From NCBI GenBank assembly GCA_002389055.1, contig DGNT01000088.1, positions 1-40,619 of the forward strand: a stretch of 40,619 nucleotides of DNA, written 5' to 3'. Under the pieces are notes generated by a model. It was not told where the DNA came from. It saw only the letters and a list, made by a program, of their open reading frames with translations, and did not search any database. The translations under genes and the position numbers were made by a program. This stretch comes from Alcanivorax sp. UBA4485. Lineage in GTDB: Bacteria; Pseudomonadota; Gammaproteobacteria; Pseudomonadales; Alcanivoracaceae. This document shows, piece after piece, positions 30,983-39,726 of the stretch. Within the stretch, counting starts at the first letter, position 1; each line of letters opens with the position of its first letter.

Positions 30983-33900
30983 ATGAACTTTTCACGCTTT
31001 TTCGTGGACCGACCGATCTTCGCGGCGGTGGTGTCCATCATTATCTTCGCGGTCGGGTTGATCTCCATTCCCAACCTGCCCGTGAGTGAATACCCGGAAG
31101 TGGTGCCGCCGTCGGTGGTGGTGCGTACGGTTTATCCCGGCGCCAACCCCAAGGAAATCGCCGAGACCGTGGCCACGCCGCTGGAGGAATCCATCAACGG
31201 CGTGGAAGACATGATGTACTTCAAATCCGTGGCCGGCTCCGACGGCGTGCTGCAGATGACCATCACCTTCCGCCCCGGCACGGATGCGGAAGACGCCACG
31301 GTGCGCGTGCAGAACCGGGTCAGCCAGGCGCTGGCGCGGCTGCCGGAAGCGGTGCGCCGCCAGGGCGTGACCACCCAGAAACAGTCGCCCACTTTCTTGA
31401 TGGTGGTGCACCTGACGTCGCCGGACGGCCGTTACGACACTCTCTATCTGCGCAACTATGCGCGGCTGCATGTGAAAGATCAGTTGGCGCGGGTCCAGGG
31501 CGTCGGTGACGCGCAGATTTTCGGCGGCGGCGATTACGCCATGCGCGCCTGGCTGGACCCGGGCAAGGTGGCGTCGCGCGGGTTGACCGCCAGCGATGTG
31601 GTGGGCGCCATGCGCGAACAAAACGTGCAGGTCTCCGCCGGCCAGTTGGGCGCGGAGCCCATGCCTGACAGTGATTTTCTCACTCTCATTAACGCCCGAG
31701 GCCGGCTGCGCACCGTGCAGGAGTTCGGCGACATCGTGCTCAAGAGCGGCGACGACGGCGAGATCGTGCGGCTCTCCGACGTGGCGCGTCTGGAGCTGGG
31801 CGCCGGCGACTACACCTTGCGCGCGCAACTGGACGGCAAGGACGCGGTGGCCATCGGTATCTTCCAGGCCCCCGGCGCCAACGCGCTGGAAATCCGTGAG
31901 CAAGTGATCGGCATCATGGACGAGCTGGAACCGCGTTTCCCGGAAGGGGTGGAATACGAAGCGGTCTACGACACCACCATCTTCGTCAGTGATTCGATTA
32001 AGTCGGTGATCAAGACCCTGCTGGAAGCGGTGCTGCTGGTGGTGCTGGTGGTGACCCTGTTCCTGCAGACCTGGCGCGCCTCGATCATCCCGTTGCTGGC
32101 GGTGCCGGTGTCGGTGGTGGGGACCTTCGGCGCGCTGTATCTGCTCGGCTATTCAATCAACACGCTGACGTTGTTCGGCCTGGTGCTGGCGATCGGCATC
32201 GTGGTGGACGACGCCATCGTGGTGGTGGAAAACGTGGAGCGGAATATCGAAGAGGGGCTGACGCCGCTGGACGCCGCCCACCAGGCCATGAAGGAAGTGT
32301 CCGGCCCGATTGTCGCCATCGGTTTGGTGCTGTGCGCGGTGTTCATACCAATGGCGTTTCTCGATGGCGTCACCGGGCAGTTCTACCGGCAGTTCGCGGT
32401 GACCATCGCGATCTCCACGGTGATCTCCACGATCAACTCGCTGACCCTGTCGCCGGCGCTGGCGGCCATGCTGCTCAAGCCCCACGACGCGCCCAAGGAC
32501 CGGCTCACCCGGGTGATCGACGCGCTGTTCGGCTGGCTGTTCCGGCCCTTCAACCGGTTCTTTAACCGCAGCTCGAACAAGTATCAGGGCGCGGTATCGC
32601 GGGCGCTGGGCAAACGCGGCGCGGTGTTCGTGATCTATATTCTGCTGCTCACCGCCACCGGCTCCATGTTCAAGGTGGTGCCGCCCGGCTTTATTCCGAT
32701 CCAGGACAAGCTTTACCTGATCGCCGGGGTGAAATTGCCGGAGGGCGCGTCCCTGCAGCGCACCGATGAACTGCTCAATGAAGTGGTGGATATCGCCATG
32801 GACACCGACGGCGTCGCGCACGCCATCGCGTTCCCGGGTTTGAACGCCTTGCAGTTCACCAACACGTCCAACACCGGCGTGGTGTTTTTCCCGTTGAAAC
32901 CCTTTGACGAGCGCGAGCACAGTGCCGCCGAAATCAACGCCGAGATCAACCAGAAAATCAGCGCCCTGAAGGACGGGCTGGCGTTCTCGTTCATGCCGCC
33001 GCCGATTCTGGGTCTCGGCAATGGGTCCGGCTATCAGTTGTTTATCGAGGACCGCGGCAATCTGGGCTACGGCGCCCTGCAGGATGCGGTGAACAGCTTC
33101 CAGGGCGCGGTGGCGCAGACGCCGGGCATGGGCTTCCCGATCAGCAGCTATCAGGCCAACGTGCCGCAGCTGGACGCGGAAGTGGACCGGCTTAAAGCCA
33201 AGGCTCAAGGGGTCTCGGTCACCGAGCTGTTCGACACCCTGCAGACCTATCTGGGTTCCACCTACGTCAACGACTTCAACCGCTTCGGTCGCACCTGGCA
33301 GGTCATGGCCCAGGCCGACGCGCCGTTCCGTGAAAACGTGGAAGACATTGCCCGGCTGCGCACCCGCAACGACCAGGGCGAAATGGTACCGATCGGCACC
33401 ATGGTCAAGCTGACGCAAACCTTCGGGCCCGACCCGGTGCTGCGTTACAACGGCTACCCGGCGGCGGACCTGGCCGGCGAAACCGACCCGGCGGTGATCT
33501 CTTCCGCCCAGGCCATGGCCGGCCTCACCGCGCTCGGCGAGGAAGTACTGCCGCCGGGCATGGACTTCGAGTGGACCGACCTGAGCTACCAGCAGGCCAC
33601 CCAGGGCAACGCCGCGCTGGTGGTGTTCCCGCTCTCCATTCTGCTGGTGTTCCTGGTGCTGGCGGCGCTGTACGAAAGCTGGACCCTGCCGCTGGCGGTG
33701 ATCCTGATCGTGCCCATGTGCATGCTGTCGGCGCTGATCGGCGTGTGGTTCGCCGGCGGCGACAACAACATCTTCGTGCAGGTGGGGCTGGTGGTGTTGA
33801 TCGGGCTGGCGTGCAAGAACGCCATTCTGATCGTCGAGTTCGCCCGCGAGCTGGAGCTGCAGGGCAAGGGCACCGTGGAAGCGGCGCTGGAGGCCTGCCG

Positions 33901-34192
33901 CCTGCGGCTGCGCCCGATCATCATGACCTCGATCACCTTCACCGCCGCCGTGGTGCCGTTGGTACTGGGCAGCGGCGCCGGCGCCGAAGTGCGGCAAGCC
34001 CTGGGCACGGCGGTGTTCGCCGGGATGATCGGCGTGACCCTGTTCGGCTTGTTCCTGACGCCGGTGTTCTACGTTGCCCTGCGCAAGCTGGCCGGCGGTG
34101 GCCGTCCGGTAAGCCATCACGGTTCCACTATGGATGGTGAAGCGAAGGACGGTGAAGCGCACGGTCAGACTTCTGGAGACAGTCATGCATAA
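30983..34192 (+). CDS. mexF: RND efflux pump inner-membrane subunit, MexF-like
   Basis: A 1069-aa proton-driven exporter of the hydrophobe/amphiphile RND family. It begins MNFSRFFVDRPIFAAVV and has LPVSEYPEVVPPSVVVRTVYPGANP and YDTLYLRNYARLHVKDQLARVQGVGD, which closely follow MexF of Pseudomonas. Proton-relay residues are visible: the DD pair in GIVVDDAIVVVENVERN (TM4) and K in GLACKNAILIVEFA (TM10). GGGAGC precedes the ATG at 30983. The 3' end overlaps the outer-membrane gene by 8 bases. MexF pumps export chloramphenicol, quinolones, trimethoprim and some solvents; the substrates here are not known. Confidence 0.94.
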   Translation: MNFSRFFVDRPIFAAVVSIIIFAVGLISIPNLPVSEYPEVVPPSVVVRTVYPGANPKEIAETVATPLEESINGVEDMMYFKSVAGSDGVLQMTITFRPGTDAEDATVRVQNRVSQALARLPEAVRRQGVTTQKQSPTFLMVVHLTSPDGRYDTLYLRNYARLHVKDQLARVQGVGDAQIFGGGDYAMRAWLDPGKVASRGLTASDVVGAMREQNVQVSAGQLGAEPMPDSDFLTLINARGRLRTVQEFGDIVLKSGDDGEIVRLSDVARLELGAGDYTLRAQLDGKDAVAIGIFQAPGANALEIREQVIGIMDELEPRFPEGVEYEAVYDTTIFVSDSIKSVIKTLLEAVLLVVLVVTLFLQTWRASIIPLLAVPVSVVGTFGALYLLGYSINTLTLFGLVLAIGIVVDDAIVVVENVERNIEEGLTPLDAAHQAMKEVSGPIVAIGLVLCAVFIPMAFLDGVTGQFYRQFAVTIAISTVISTINSLTLSPALAAMLLKPHDAPKDRLTRVIDALFGWLFRPFNRFFNRSSNKYQGAVSRALGKRGAVFVIYILLLTATGSMFKVVPPGFIPIQDKLYLIAGVKLPEGASLQRTDELLNEVVDIAMDTDGVAHAIAFPGLNALQFTNTSNTGVVFFPLKPFDEREHSAAEINAEINQKISALKDGLAFSFMPPPILGLGNGSGYQLFIEDRGNLGYGALQDAVNSFQGAVAQTPGMGFPISSYQANVPQLDAEVDRLKAKAQGVSVTELFDTLQTYLGSTYVNDFNRFGRTWQVMAQADAPFRENVEDIARLRTRNDQGEMVPIGTMVKLTQTFGPDPVLRYNGYPAADLAGETDPAVISSAQAMAGLTALGEEVLPPGMDFEWTDLSYQQATQGNAALVVFPLSILLVFLVLAALYESWTLPLAVILIVPMCMLSALIGVWFAGGDNNIFVQVGLVVLIGLACKNAILIVEFARELELQGKGTVEAALEACRLRLRPIIMTSITFTAAVVPLVLGSGAGAEVRQALGTAVFAGMIGVTLFGLFLTPVFYVALRKLAGGGRPVSHHGSTMDGEAKDGEAHGQTSGDSHA

Positions 34193-35606
34193 ATCAATTG
34201 TTCTGCTGACGGCGCTGGCGTGGCTCTCCGGCTGCGCCGTGGGCCCCGACTACCAGCCGGTCGAGCCGGAGGCGCCGGAGCGTTTTCTGGAGGCGCCGGC
34301 GGCACAGTCCGCCGCCGACGAACAACGTTTCTGGGCCGGCTTCGAGGACCCGATGCTGGCCGGGTTGATCCGCCAGACCCTGGACGCCAACCGCGACCTG
34401 CGCGCGGCGCTGGCCCGTTACCAGCGCGCCGAAGCGCTGCTGCGCGGCAGCCGTGCCGAACAACTGCCGAGCGTGGGCGCCTCCGCGTCCGCCGCCGAGC
34501 AGCACCTGGCCGATGTGGAACGTACGCCGCCGGGCGCCGGTGACGAACGGGTGGAGCTCTACCAGGCCGGCGTCGATCTCAGCTGGGAGCTGGATCTGTT
34601 CGGCCGCCTGCGCCGTGCCAGCGAAGCACAGCGTGCCGAGCTGGGCGCCGCCGGCGCCGACCTGGCCGCGTTGCAAGTGGCGCTGGTGGGCCAGCTCGCC
34701 ACCAGCTACTTCGAGCTGCGCGGCCTGCAGCAACAACTGCTGGTGGCGCGCAGCAACGTGGACAACCAGCGCCAGTCCCTGGACATCGTACGCTCGCGGG
34801 TGGGCGCCGGACGCGGCACCGCCTTCGACGAGGTCCGCGCGGTGTCGCAATTGGAAGCCACCCGCGCGGTGATCCCCGATCTGCAGGCGGCGGTGCGGGC
34901 GCGCATGTTCCGCATCGCCGTGCTCACCGGGCAGAACCCGGCGGCGCTGGTGGACGAGCTGGCGCCGCCGGCACCGCTGCCGGAAAGCCTGCCGGTGATC
35001 CCGGTGGGCAGCCCCGGCGACGTGCTGCGCCGCCGGCCGGACATCCGCGCCGCGGAACGGCGTCTGGCCGCGGCCAGCGCCCGCATCGGCGTGGCCACGG
35101 CGGACCTGTTCCCCAGCTTCAGTCTGGACGCGCTGATCGGCTCGGTGGCCAGCGACAGCGGCGACCTGTTCAGCGCGGGCGCGGAAACCCGCCGGGTGGC
35201 GCTGGGCGTGGACTGGACCTTCCTGGACTTCGGCCGGGTGCGCAGCCGCATCGACGCCGCCGACGCGGACAGCCAGGCGGCCCTGGCCAATTACGAGCAG
35301 GCGGTACTGCTGGCCCTGGAAGAGACCGAAACCCAACTGGTGCGCTACGCCCGCAGCCGCGAACGCAGCGAACGCCTGGGCGCCGCCACCGACGCCGCCA
35401 GCGAAGCCGCCGAGCTGGCCCGCACCCGTTACCGGCAGGGCTTTATCGGCTTCTTCGAAGTGCTTGCCGCCGAGCAGGAGCTGATCGACACCCGCGACGC
35501 TTTGATTGAAAGCCGCACCGCCGAGACCCTGGCCATGGTCAACATCTACCGCGCCCTGGCCGGCGCCCCCGGCGACGCGACACCCATCGCCTCGGCAAAC
35601 GATTAA
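34185..35606 (+). CDS. oprN: Outer-membrane efflux channel, OprN-like lipoprotein
   Basis: A 473-aa outer-membrane factor of the TolC/OprM group. The lipobox is WLSGC with cysteine 17, then AVGPDYQP. Two repeated halves of long helices and strands are seen, with the family motif GSPGDVLRRRPDIRAAERRLAAASARIGVATADLFPSFSLDALIG closest to OprN. The ATG at 34185 has GGAG upstream and lies inside the end of mexF. It is the third pump gene and is followed by a terminator. Confidence 0.92.
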   Translation: MHKSIVLLTALAWLSGCAVGPDYQPVEPEAPERFLEAPAAQSAADEQRFWAGFEDPMLAGLIRQTLDANRDLRAALARYQRAEALLRGSRAEQLPSVGASASAAEQHLADVERTPPGAGDERVELYQAGVDLSWELDLFGRLRRASEAQRAELGAAGADLAALQVALVGQLATSYFELRGLQQQLLVARSNVDNQRQSLDIVRSRVGAGRGTAFDEVRAVSQLEATRAVIPDLQAAVRARMFRIAVLTGQNPAALVDELAPPAPLPESLPVIPVGSPGDVLRRRPDIRAAERRLAAASARIGVATADLFPSFSLDALIGSVASDSGDLFSAGAETRRVALGVDWTFLDFGRVRSRIDAADADSQAALANYEQAVLLALEETETQLVRYARSRERSERLGAATDAASEAAELARTRYRQGFIGFFEVLAAEQELIDTRDALIESRTAETLAMVNIYRALAGAPGDATPIASAND

Positions 35607-35640
35607 CCGAAAACGACGCGCTGATTCGTTTTCTTACCCC

Positions 35641-35666
35641 AGGGGCCAGGACGGCCCCTTTTTTTT
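35641..35666 (+). terminator. Rho-independent terminator after the pump operon
   Basis: A 7-bp stem (AGGGGCC / GGCCCCT) with a 5-base loop is followed by a run of seven T. The T-run overlaps the stop codon of the convergent MarR gene. Confidence 0.85.
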
Positions 35667-36093
35667 AGTCGCGGAGGTTATCGAGCATGCGATTCCCAAT
35701 CTCGATAAAAGTATTCTGGTCCTTCTTATTAATGCCTTTGAGAAGCGTCTTTTTCACTTCGTCTTCCGCGTCCTGGATACGCGCCATCAGCCCCTGGCCC
35801 TTGTCGTTAAGCGACAGAAGCTGGGCGCGGCGGTCCTCCGGGTCGGGCGTGCGCGTGATCAGCGCCATGCCCTCCAGCTCCTTGATCACACGGGTGATCT
35901 GCGCCTTATCCCGACCGGTGACACCGGCGATCTGCTGGGCGGTGCAATCGGGATGACGGTGGATCATCTGCAGCAAGCGCACATGCATGCCGTTCAACGG
36001 CAGGTCGTAATCACGCACCGCGCGCTTGGTGCTGACCTTGAACTGAAACGCCAGTTGCCAGAGTACCTGTCGAATGTCGGTTTCGTTTTTCAT
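35665..36093 (-). CDS. MarR-family transcriptional regulator
   Basis: A winged-helix regulator of 142 aa from the ATG at 36093 (or 147 aa from 36108; neither has a clear ribosome binding site). The DNA-binding part is CTAQQIAGVTGRDKAQITRVIKELEGMALITRTPDPEDRRAQLLSLNDKG, with the family's wing residues DPEDRR. It is divergent from the siderophore-interacting protein gene, with an inverted repeat covering its start region, so control of that gene and of itself is likely. A role in regulating the nearby pump cannot be excluded. Confidence 0.87.
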   Translation of the reverse strand: MKNETDIRQVLWQLAFQFKVSTKRAVRDYDLPLNGMHVRLLQMIHRHPDCTAQQIAGVTGRDKAQITRVIKELEGMALITRTPDPEDRRAQLLSLNDKGQGLMARIQDAEDEVKKTLLKGINKKDQNTFIEIGNRMLDNLRD

Positions 36094-36097
36094 ATTG

Positions 36098-36112
36098 GTT
36101 GACAACATCAAC
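36098..36112. promoter_or_regulatory. Inverted repeat, possible MarR operator
   Basis: GTTGACAACATCAAC has 5-base arms (GTTGA / TCAAC) around 5 bases. A further GTTGA is at 36126-36130. It lies at the MarR start in the gap with the divergent gene. Confidence 0.4.
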
Positions 36113-36186
36113 TAGTGAAATTATGGTTGATATTGTCCACTAAATAGCAAGGTGCCACAAGCGCCGTCACCACCATGAGGTAACCC

Positions 36187-36969
36187 ATGCCCAGACCCGC
36201 TCCCCGTATCCTTGAGGTGCTGCGCACCGAGAACCTGACCCCGAATATGAAACGGGTGGTGCTCGGTGGCGGCGACCTCAGCGACTTCCCAGAAAACCAC
36301 GAAAGCGCCAACTTCAAACTGCTGATACCCCGGCCCGGGCAAACAGACATCCCGCTGCCGCCGTTCGGCGACGCGCCGCCGGAAGAACGGCCCATCGTGC
36401 GCACCTACACGCTGCGTCACTTCCACCGCGAACGCGGCGAAGTGGTGGTGGACTTTATGATGCACGCCGACCACGGCCCCGCCTCAGGCTGGGCCGCCGC
36501 CGCCCGCCCCGGTGACCGGGTCGGCTTCGCCGGGCCCGGCGCGCCCAAGTTCGCGGACTTCCACGCGGACTGGTTCCTGTTCGCCGGCGACATGTCCGCG
36601 CTGCCGGCCATCGGCGCCAACATCGAACGCCTGCCCGCCCACGCCCGGGGCTACGCGGTGCTGGATATCCTCGACCACGCGGACCGGCAGGACCTGCCGT
36701 TCCCGCCCGGCATGGAAGTGATCTGGCGGGTGAACCCCAACCCGGAACAGCCGGCCGTGGGCTGGGTGGATACCATCGTCGGGCTGCCCTGGCTGGACGG
36801 CTCGCCCTCGGTCTGGGTGGCCGGCGAAAGCGGCGCTGTCCGCGCCGTGCGGCGCTATCTCACCCAGGAACGCCAGATCGAGCGCCAGCGCCTCTACGCC
36901 AGCGGCTACTGGCAGATCGGCCTCACCGAAGACCGCCACCAGCTGGAAAAGCGCAAAGAGAAAGGCTGA
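36187..36969 (+). CDS. Siderophore-interacting protein (SIP family ferric-chelate reductase)
   Basis: A 260-aa flavoprotein, expected to release iron from siderophores in the cytoplasm by reducing Fe3+ with NAD(P)H. The FAD-binding motif is RTYTLRHF, followed by HADHGPASGWAAAARPGDRVGFAGPGAP. The SIP C-terminal domain shows WFLFAGDMSALPAI and WVAGESGAVRAVRRYL, with the ending LYASGYWQIGLTEDRHQ. GAGGT precedes the ATG. No siderophore gene or receptor is nearby. Confidence 0.92.
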   Translation: MPRPAPRILEVLRTENLTPNMKRVVLGGGDLSDFPENHESANFKLLIPRPGQTDIPLPPFGDAPPEERPIVRTYTLRHFHRERGEVVVDFMMHADHGPASGWAAAARPGDRVGFAGPGAPKFADFHADWFLFAGDMSALPAIGANIERLPAHARGYAVLDILDHADRQDLPFPPGMEVIWRVNPNPEQPAVGWVDTIVGLPWLDGSPSVWVAGESGAVRAVRRYLTQERQIERQRLYASGYWQIGLTEDRHQLEKRKEKG

Positions 36970-37043
36970 AGGGCGGTGCGGATATTCCCAATGTTGGCTC
37001 GGGCCGCTAGGCTTTGGGGTCAAACAAAAAGGAAGGGGGAAAC

Positions 37044-37856
37044 ATGCTTAAGGGAATTCGCACTGTACTGGCGGCCGCGGTGGCACTGGCGTTATTGGCC
37101 GGCTGCGCCAGCAAAACATCGTTCCAGCACGACCGGATGGAACGCGTGGCGGTGCTGTCGCTGATGGGTGACGAGGTGGGGGTGTTCTACCAGGGCGTCA
37201 CCACCTTCGGCAACGAAACCTCCGAGGTTGATGTCTCCAAAACCGGGCTGGATCAGGCCTACCGGTCCCGCATCGAAGAGACCTTGAAGCGCGACTTCGA
37301 CTACCAGGTGGTGCCAGTGGACTACGACCGCCAGGCGTGGCTGAGGGTCACCGAGACGGCGCCTGAGACCAGTGTGTCGGGGATCCTTTTCGGCGAGGAT
37401 CTGTATGGCAAGTACAGCGCTCTGGTCACGGCGCTGGCGCAGGACAATCAGCTCGACGCCGTGCTGCTGCTGATTCCCCAACCCGCTTACACCGGGCGGG
37501 TGGTCAAGCCCGAGGGCCTGGGCGTCTACACTGGTGGCCGAAGCGGCAACATACGGTTTGCCATTGCCGGCATCTTCGCCGAAATGGTGCTGTTCAACGG
37601 CGAAGACGGCAGTGACGTGGAAGCGGCTCGTCTGCAGGAACGCGCCACGGTCGAGGGCGCCGTGACCGGCTTTTTCGATACCTCCCTGTTCCAGAGACGT
37701 CCGATACGCGACCTGAAAGGCACCGATTCCTTCTTCATCGCCAAAGTAGAGCCCACGGAACTGCGGGAGCTGACCCTCGGCCGCCTGTTCAAGGACCTGA
37801 TGAGAGACCCGTACCTGGCCGACACCGTCGAGGATGTGATGACGCCGGATTGGTAG
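37044..37856 (+). CDS. Lipoprotein of unknown function
   Basis: A 270-aa protein with a lipoprotein signal peptide (AAVALALLAGC, cysteine at residue 21). The mature part is not one I recognise. It contains VAVLSLMGDEVGVFYQGVTTFGNETSEVDV near the start and ends FKDLMRDPYLADTVEDVMTPDW. The ATG at 37044 has AGGGGG upstream. It is separate from the SIP gene by 74 bases. The downstream 128-base gap ends in the higBA promoter. Confidence 0.8.
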   Translation: MLKGIRTVLAAAVALALLAGCASKTSFQHDRMERVAVLSLMGDEVGVFYQGVTTFGNETSEVDVSKTGLDQAYRSRIEETLKRDFDYQVVPVDYDRQAWLRVTETAPETSVSGILFGEDLYGKYSALVTALAQDNQLDAVLLLIPQPAYTGRVVKPEGLGVYTGGRSGNIRFAIAGIFAEMVLFNGEDGSDVEAARLQERATVEGAVTGFFDTSLFQRRPIRDLKGTDSFFIAKVEPTELRELTLGRLFKDLMRDPYLADTVEDVMTPDW

Positions 37857-37949
37857 CCCACTGTCACGCCTCTTGATAGTGGCGGCCTGCCTCCGAGCGT
37901 CCCGGCCCTCCGCCGTGGCTATCGGTACTCGGGTGTATTATGCGCCGGG

Positions 37950-37978
37950 TTGATGCGTGATGCGCACCACGGTATATT
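37950..37978 (+). promoter_or_regulatory. Sigma-70 promoter of higBA
   Basis: TTGATG (37950-37955), a 17-base spacer and TATATT (37973-37978). Six bases separate the -10 from the higB ATG at 37985, so the expected transcription start is at or next to the A of the start codon. Confidence 0.65.
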
Positions 37979-37984
37979 GAGTGC

Positions 37985-38263
37985 ATGATTAAGTCATTCC
38001 GCCACAAGGGACTGAAGCGGTTCTTTCATATCGGCAGTGTTGCGGGTGTTCAGCCCTCACACGCCAAACGTTTGCGTATGCAGCTGGCGGCGCTTGATAC
38101 CGCGGTAGTTATTAGTGACATGGATATTCCCGGATTTCATCTGCACGCGCTCAAGGGGCACAAGAAAGGGCGATGGTCGATCCGGGTAAACGGCAATTGG
38201 CGTATTACCTTTGAGTTCAGGGATGGCAACGCTTACGTGCTTGATTACGAGGATTATCACTGA
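37985..38263 (+). CDS. higB: HigB toxin (RelE/ParE superfamily)
   Basis: A 92-aa ribosome-dependent mRNA interferase of the RelE fold. The start MIKSFRHKGLKRFF is the usual HigB beginning. HALKGHKKGRWSIRVNGNWRITFEF holds the basic and aromatic residues of the active face, and it ends VLDYEDYH. As in other higBA loci, the toxin gene precedes the antitoxin gene, and its stop overlaps the antitoxin start by one base. No Shine-Dalgarno lies upstream. Confidence 0.92.
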   Translation: MIKSFRHKGLKRFFHIGSVAGVQPSHAKRLRMQLAALDTAVVISDMDIPGFHLHALKGHKKGRWSIRVNGNWRITFEFRDGNAYVLDYEDYH

Positions 38264-38556
38264 TGACGATGCACAACCCCCCGCATCCCGGTGAGTTCAT
38301 TAAAGAGGTCTATCTGGAGCCGTTCGGCGTCAGCGCCCGGCAGTTGGCCGTGAAGCTGGCGGTGTCGCCGTCCACCTTGTCCCGGGTATTGAAAGGCACC
38401 AGCGGCATCAGCCCCGAGATGGCGTTGCGGTTATCGAAGGCTCTGGGAAGAACCCCGGAAAGCTGGCTGGCGCTGCAGCATGCGTACGATCTTTGGGAAG
38501 CCCGGCAGTCGATAGATCTCAACGCCGTTGAGCCGGTGGATTTCGACGCGGCCTGA
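38263..38556 (+). CDS. higA: HigA antitoxin (XRE-family HTH)
   Basis: A 97-aa antitoxin that should neutralise HigB and repress the operon. It begins NPPHPGEFIKEVYLEPFGVS, has the HTH QLAVKLAVSPSTLSRVLKGTSGISPEMALRLSKALG, and ends in TPESWLALQHAYDLWEAR, all standard for HigA. The ATG overlaps the higB stop (TGATG). Confidence 0.93.
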   Translation: MTMHNPPHPGEFIKEVYLEPFGVSARQLAVKLAVSPSTLSRVLKGTSGISPEMALRLSKALGRTPESWLALQHAYDLWEARQSIDLNAVEPVDFDAA

Positions 38557-38569
38557 AAGGCCGTGACCA

Positions 38570-39015
<446 letters not shown>

Positions 39016-39019
<4 letters not shown>

Positions 39020-39636
39020 TTGGGCCGGTACATTTGGAAAGACTTCTCCGGACTGATGCCGAAGTAATCCGCCGGGCCGCCGCCGCGCAGGATCGGCTCG
39101 GCGTCGGCGGTCTGGTAGACGCCATCCTTGAGCAGGTGCCGGGCGATGTGCACGCCCACCACCTCGCCGAACACCATCCAGGTGTCGGTCTCGGTGCCGT
39201 CGGCGCCGGTGAGCCGCAGAATCTGACTGACCCGGCACTCGAACGACACCGGCGTCTCCTTCACCCGGGGCACACCGATCACTCGGGACGGCTCCGGCGT
39301 CAGCCCCGCCAATTGGAACTCGTCCACTTCCGGGCCCACCGCCGCGCAGCTCTGGTTCATCGCCTCGGCCAGCGGGCGGGTGGCCAGGTTCCAGCCGAAC
39401 TCGCCGGTTTCCTCGATGTTCCGCACGCTGTCCTTGTAGCCCACGCTGGCGAAGCCCACCAACGGCGGCTTGTAATTAAAGGCGTTGAAGAAACTGTACG
39501 GCGCCAGGTTCAGCACCCCATCGCGACTACGCGAGGAAATCCAGCCAATCGGTCGCGGTGCCACCAAAGCGTTAAAAGGATCATGGGCCAGCCCATGGCC
39601 AGCGGAGGGTTCGTAGAAATGAATGTCAGTAGTCAT
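39016..39636 (-). CDS. Flavin reductase family protein (FMN-binding split barrel)
   Basis: A 206-aa protein. It shows the flavin-binding start LVAPRPIGWISSRSRDGVLNLAPYSFFNAFNYKPPLVGFAS and a second half with VSFECRVSQIL and HIARHLLKDGVY. Members bind FMN; some supply reduced flavin to monooxygenases, many are uncharacterised. It lies between ychJ and alkB. AlkB itself uses rubredoxin, so a link is not expected. Confidence 0.88.
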
Positions 39637-39670
39637 TGAGCAATGCTACTTGGGGCGGGCTATAACCCAC

Positions 39671-39693
39671 AAGCGCGGGCCAGGCCCGCGCTT
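39671..39693. repeat. GC-rich palindrome in the alkB 3' region
   Basis: AAGCGCGGGCC and GGCCCGCGCTT are perfect 11-bp arms around one base. No T-run follows on the alkB strand, so it is not a standard terminator. It resembles the core of the REP-like repeats and lies next to the heptad array. Confidence 0.6.
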
Positions 39694-39698
39694 GAAGC

Positions 39699-39726
39699 TA
39701 TCAACTGTCAATTATCAACTATCAAC
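39699..39726 (-). repeat. Array of four GTTGATA-like heptads after alkB
   Basis: On the minus strand the units are GTTGATA, GTTGATA, ATTGACA, GTTGATA, starting at the base after the alkB stop codon. It matches the array at 11494-11521. Confidence 0.75.

Noticed and set aside
32153..34186. 677-aa open frame antisense to the mexF-like gene
   Set aside because: Antisense shadow of a GC-rich gene, no domain and no ribosome binding site context.
39663..39726. Terminator for alkB
   Set aside because: The 23-base palindrome is strong but no T-run follows it on the alkB strand; listed as a repeat instead.
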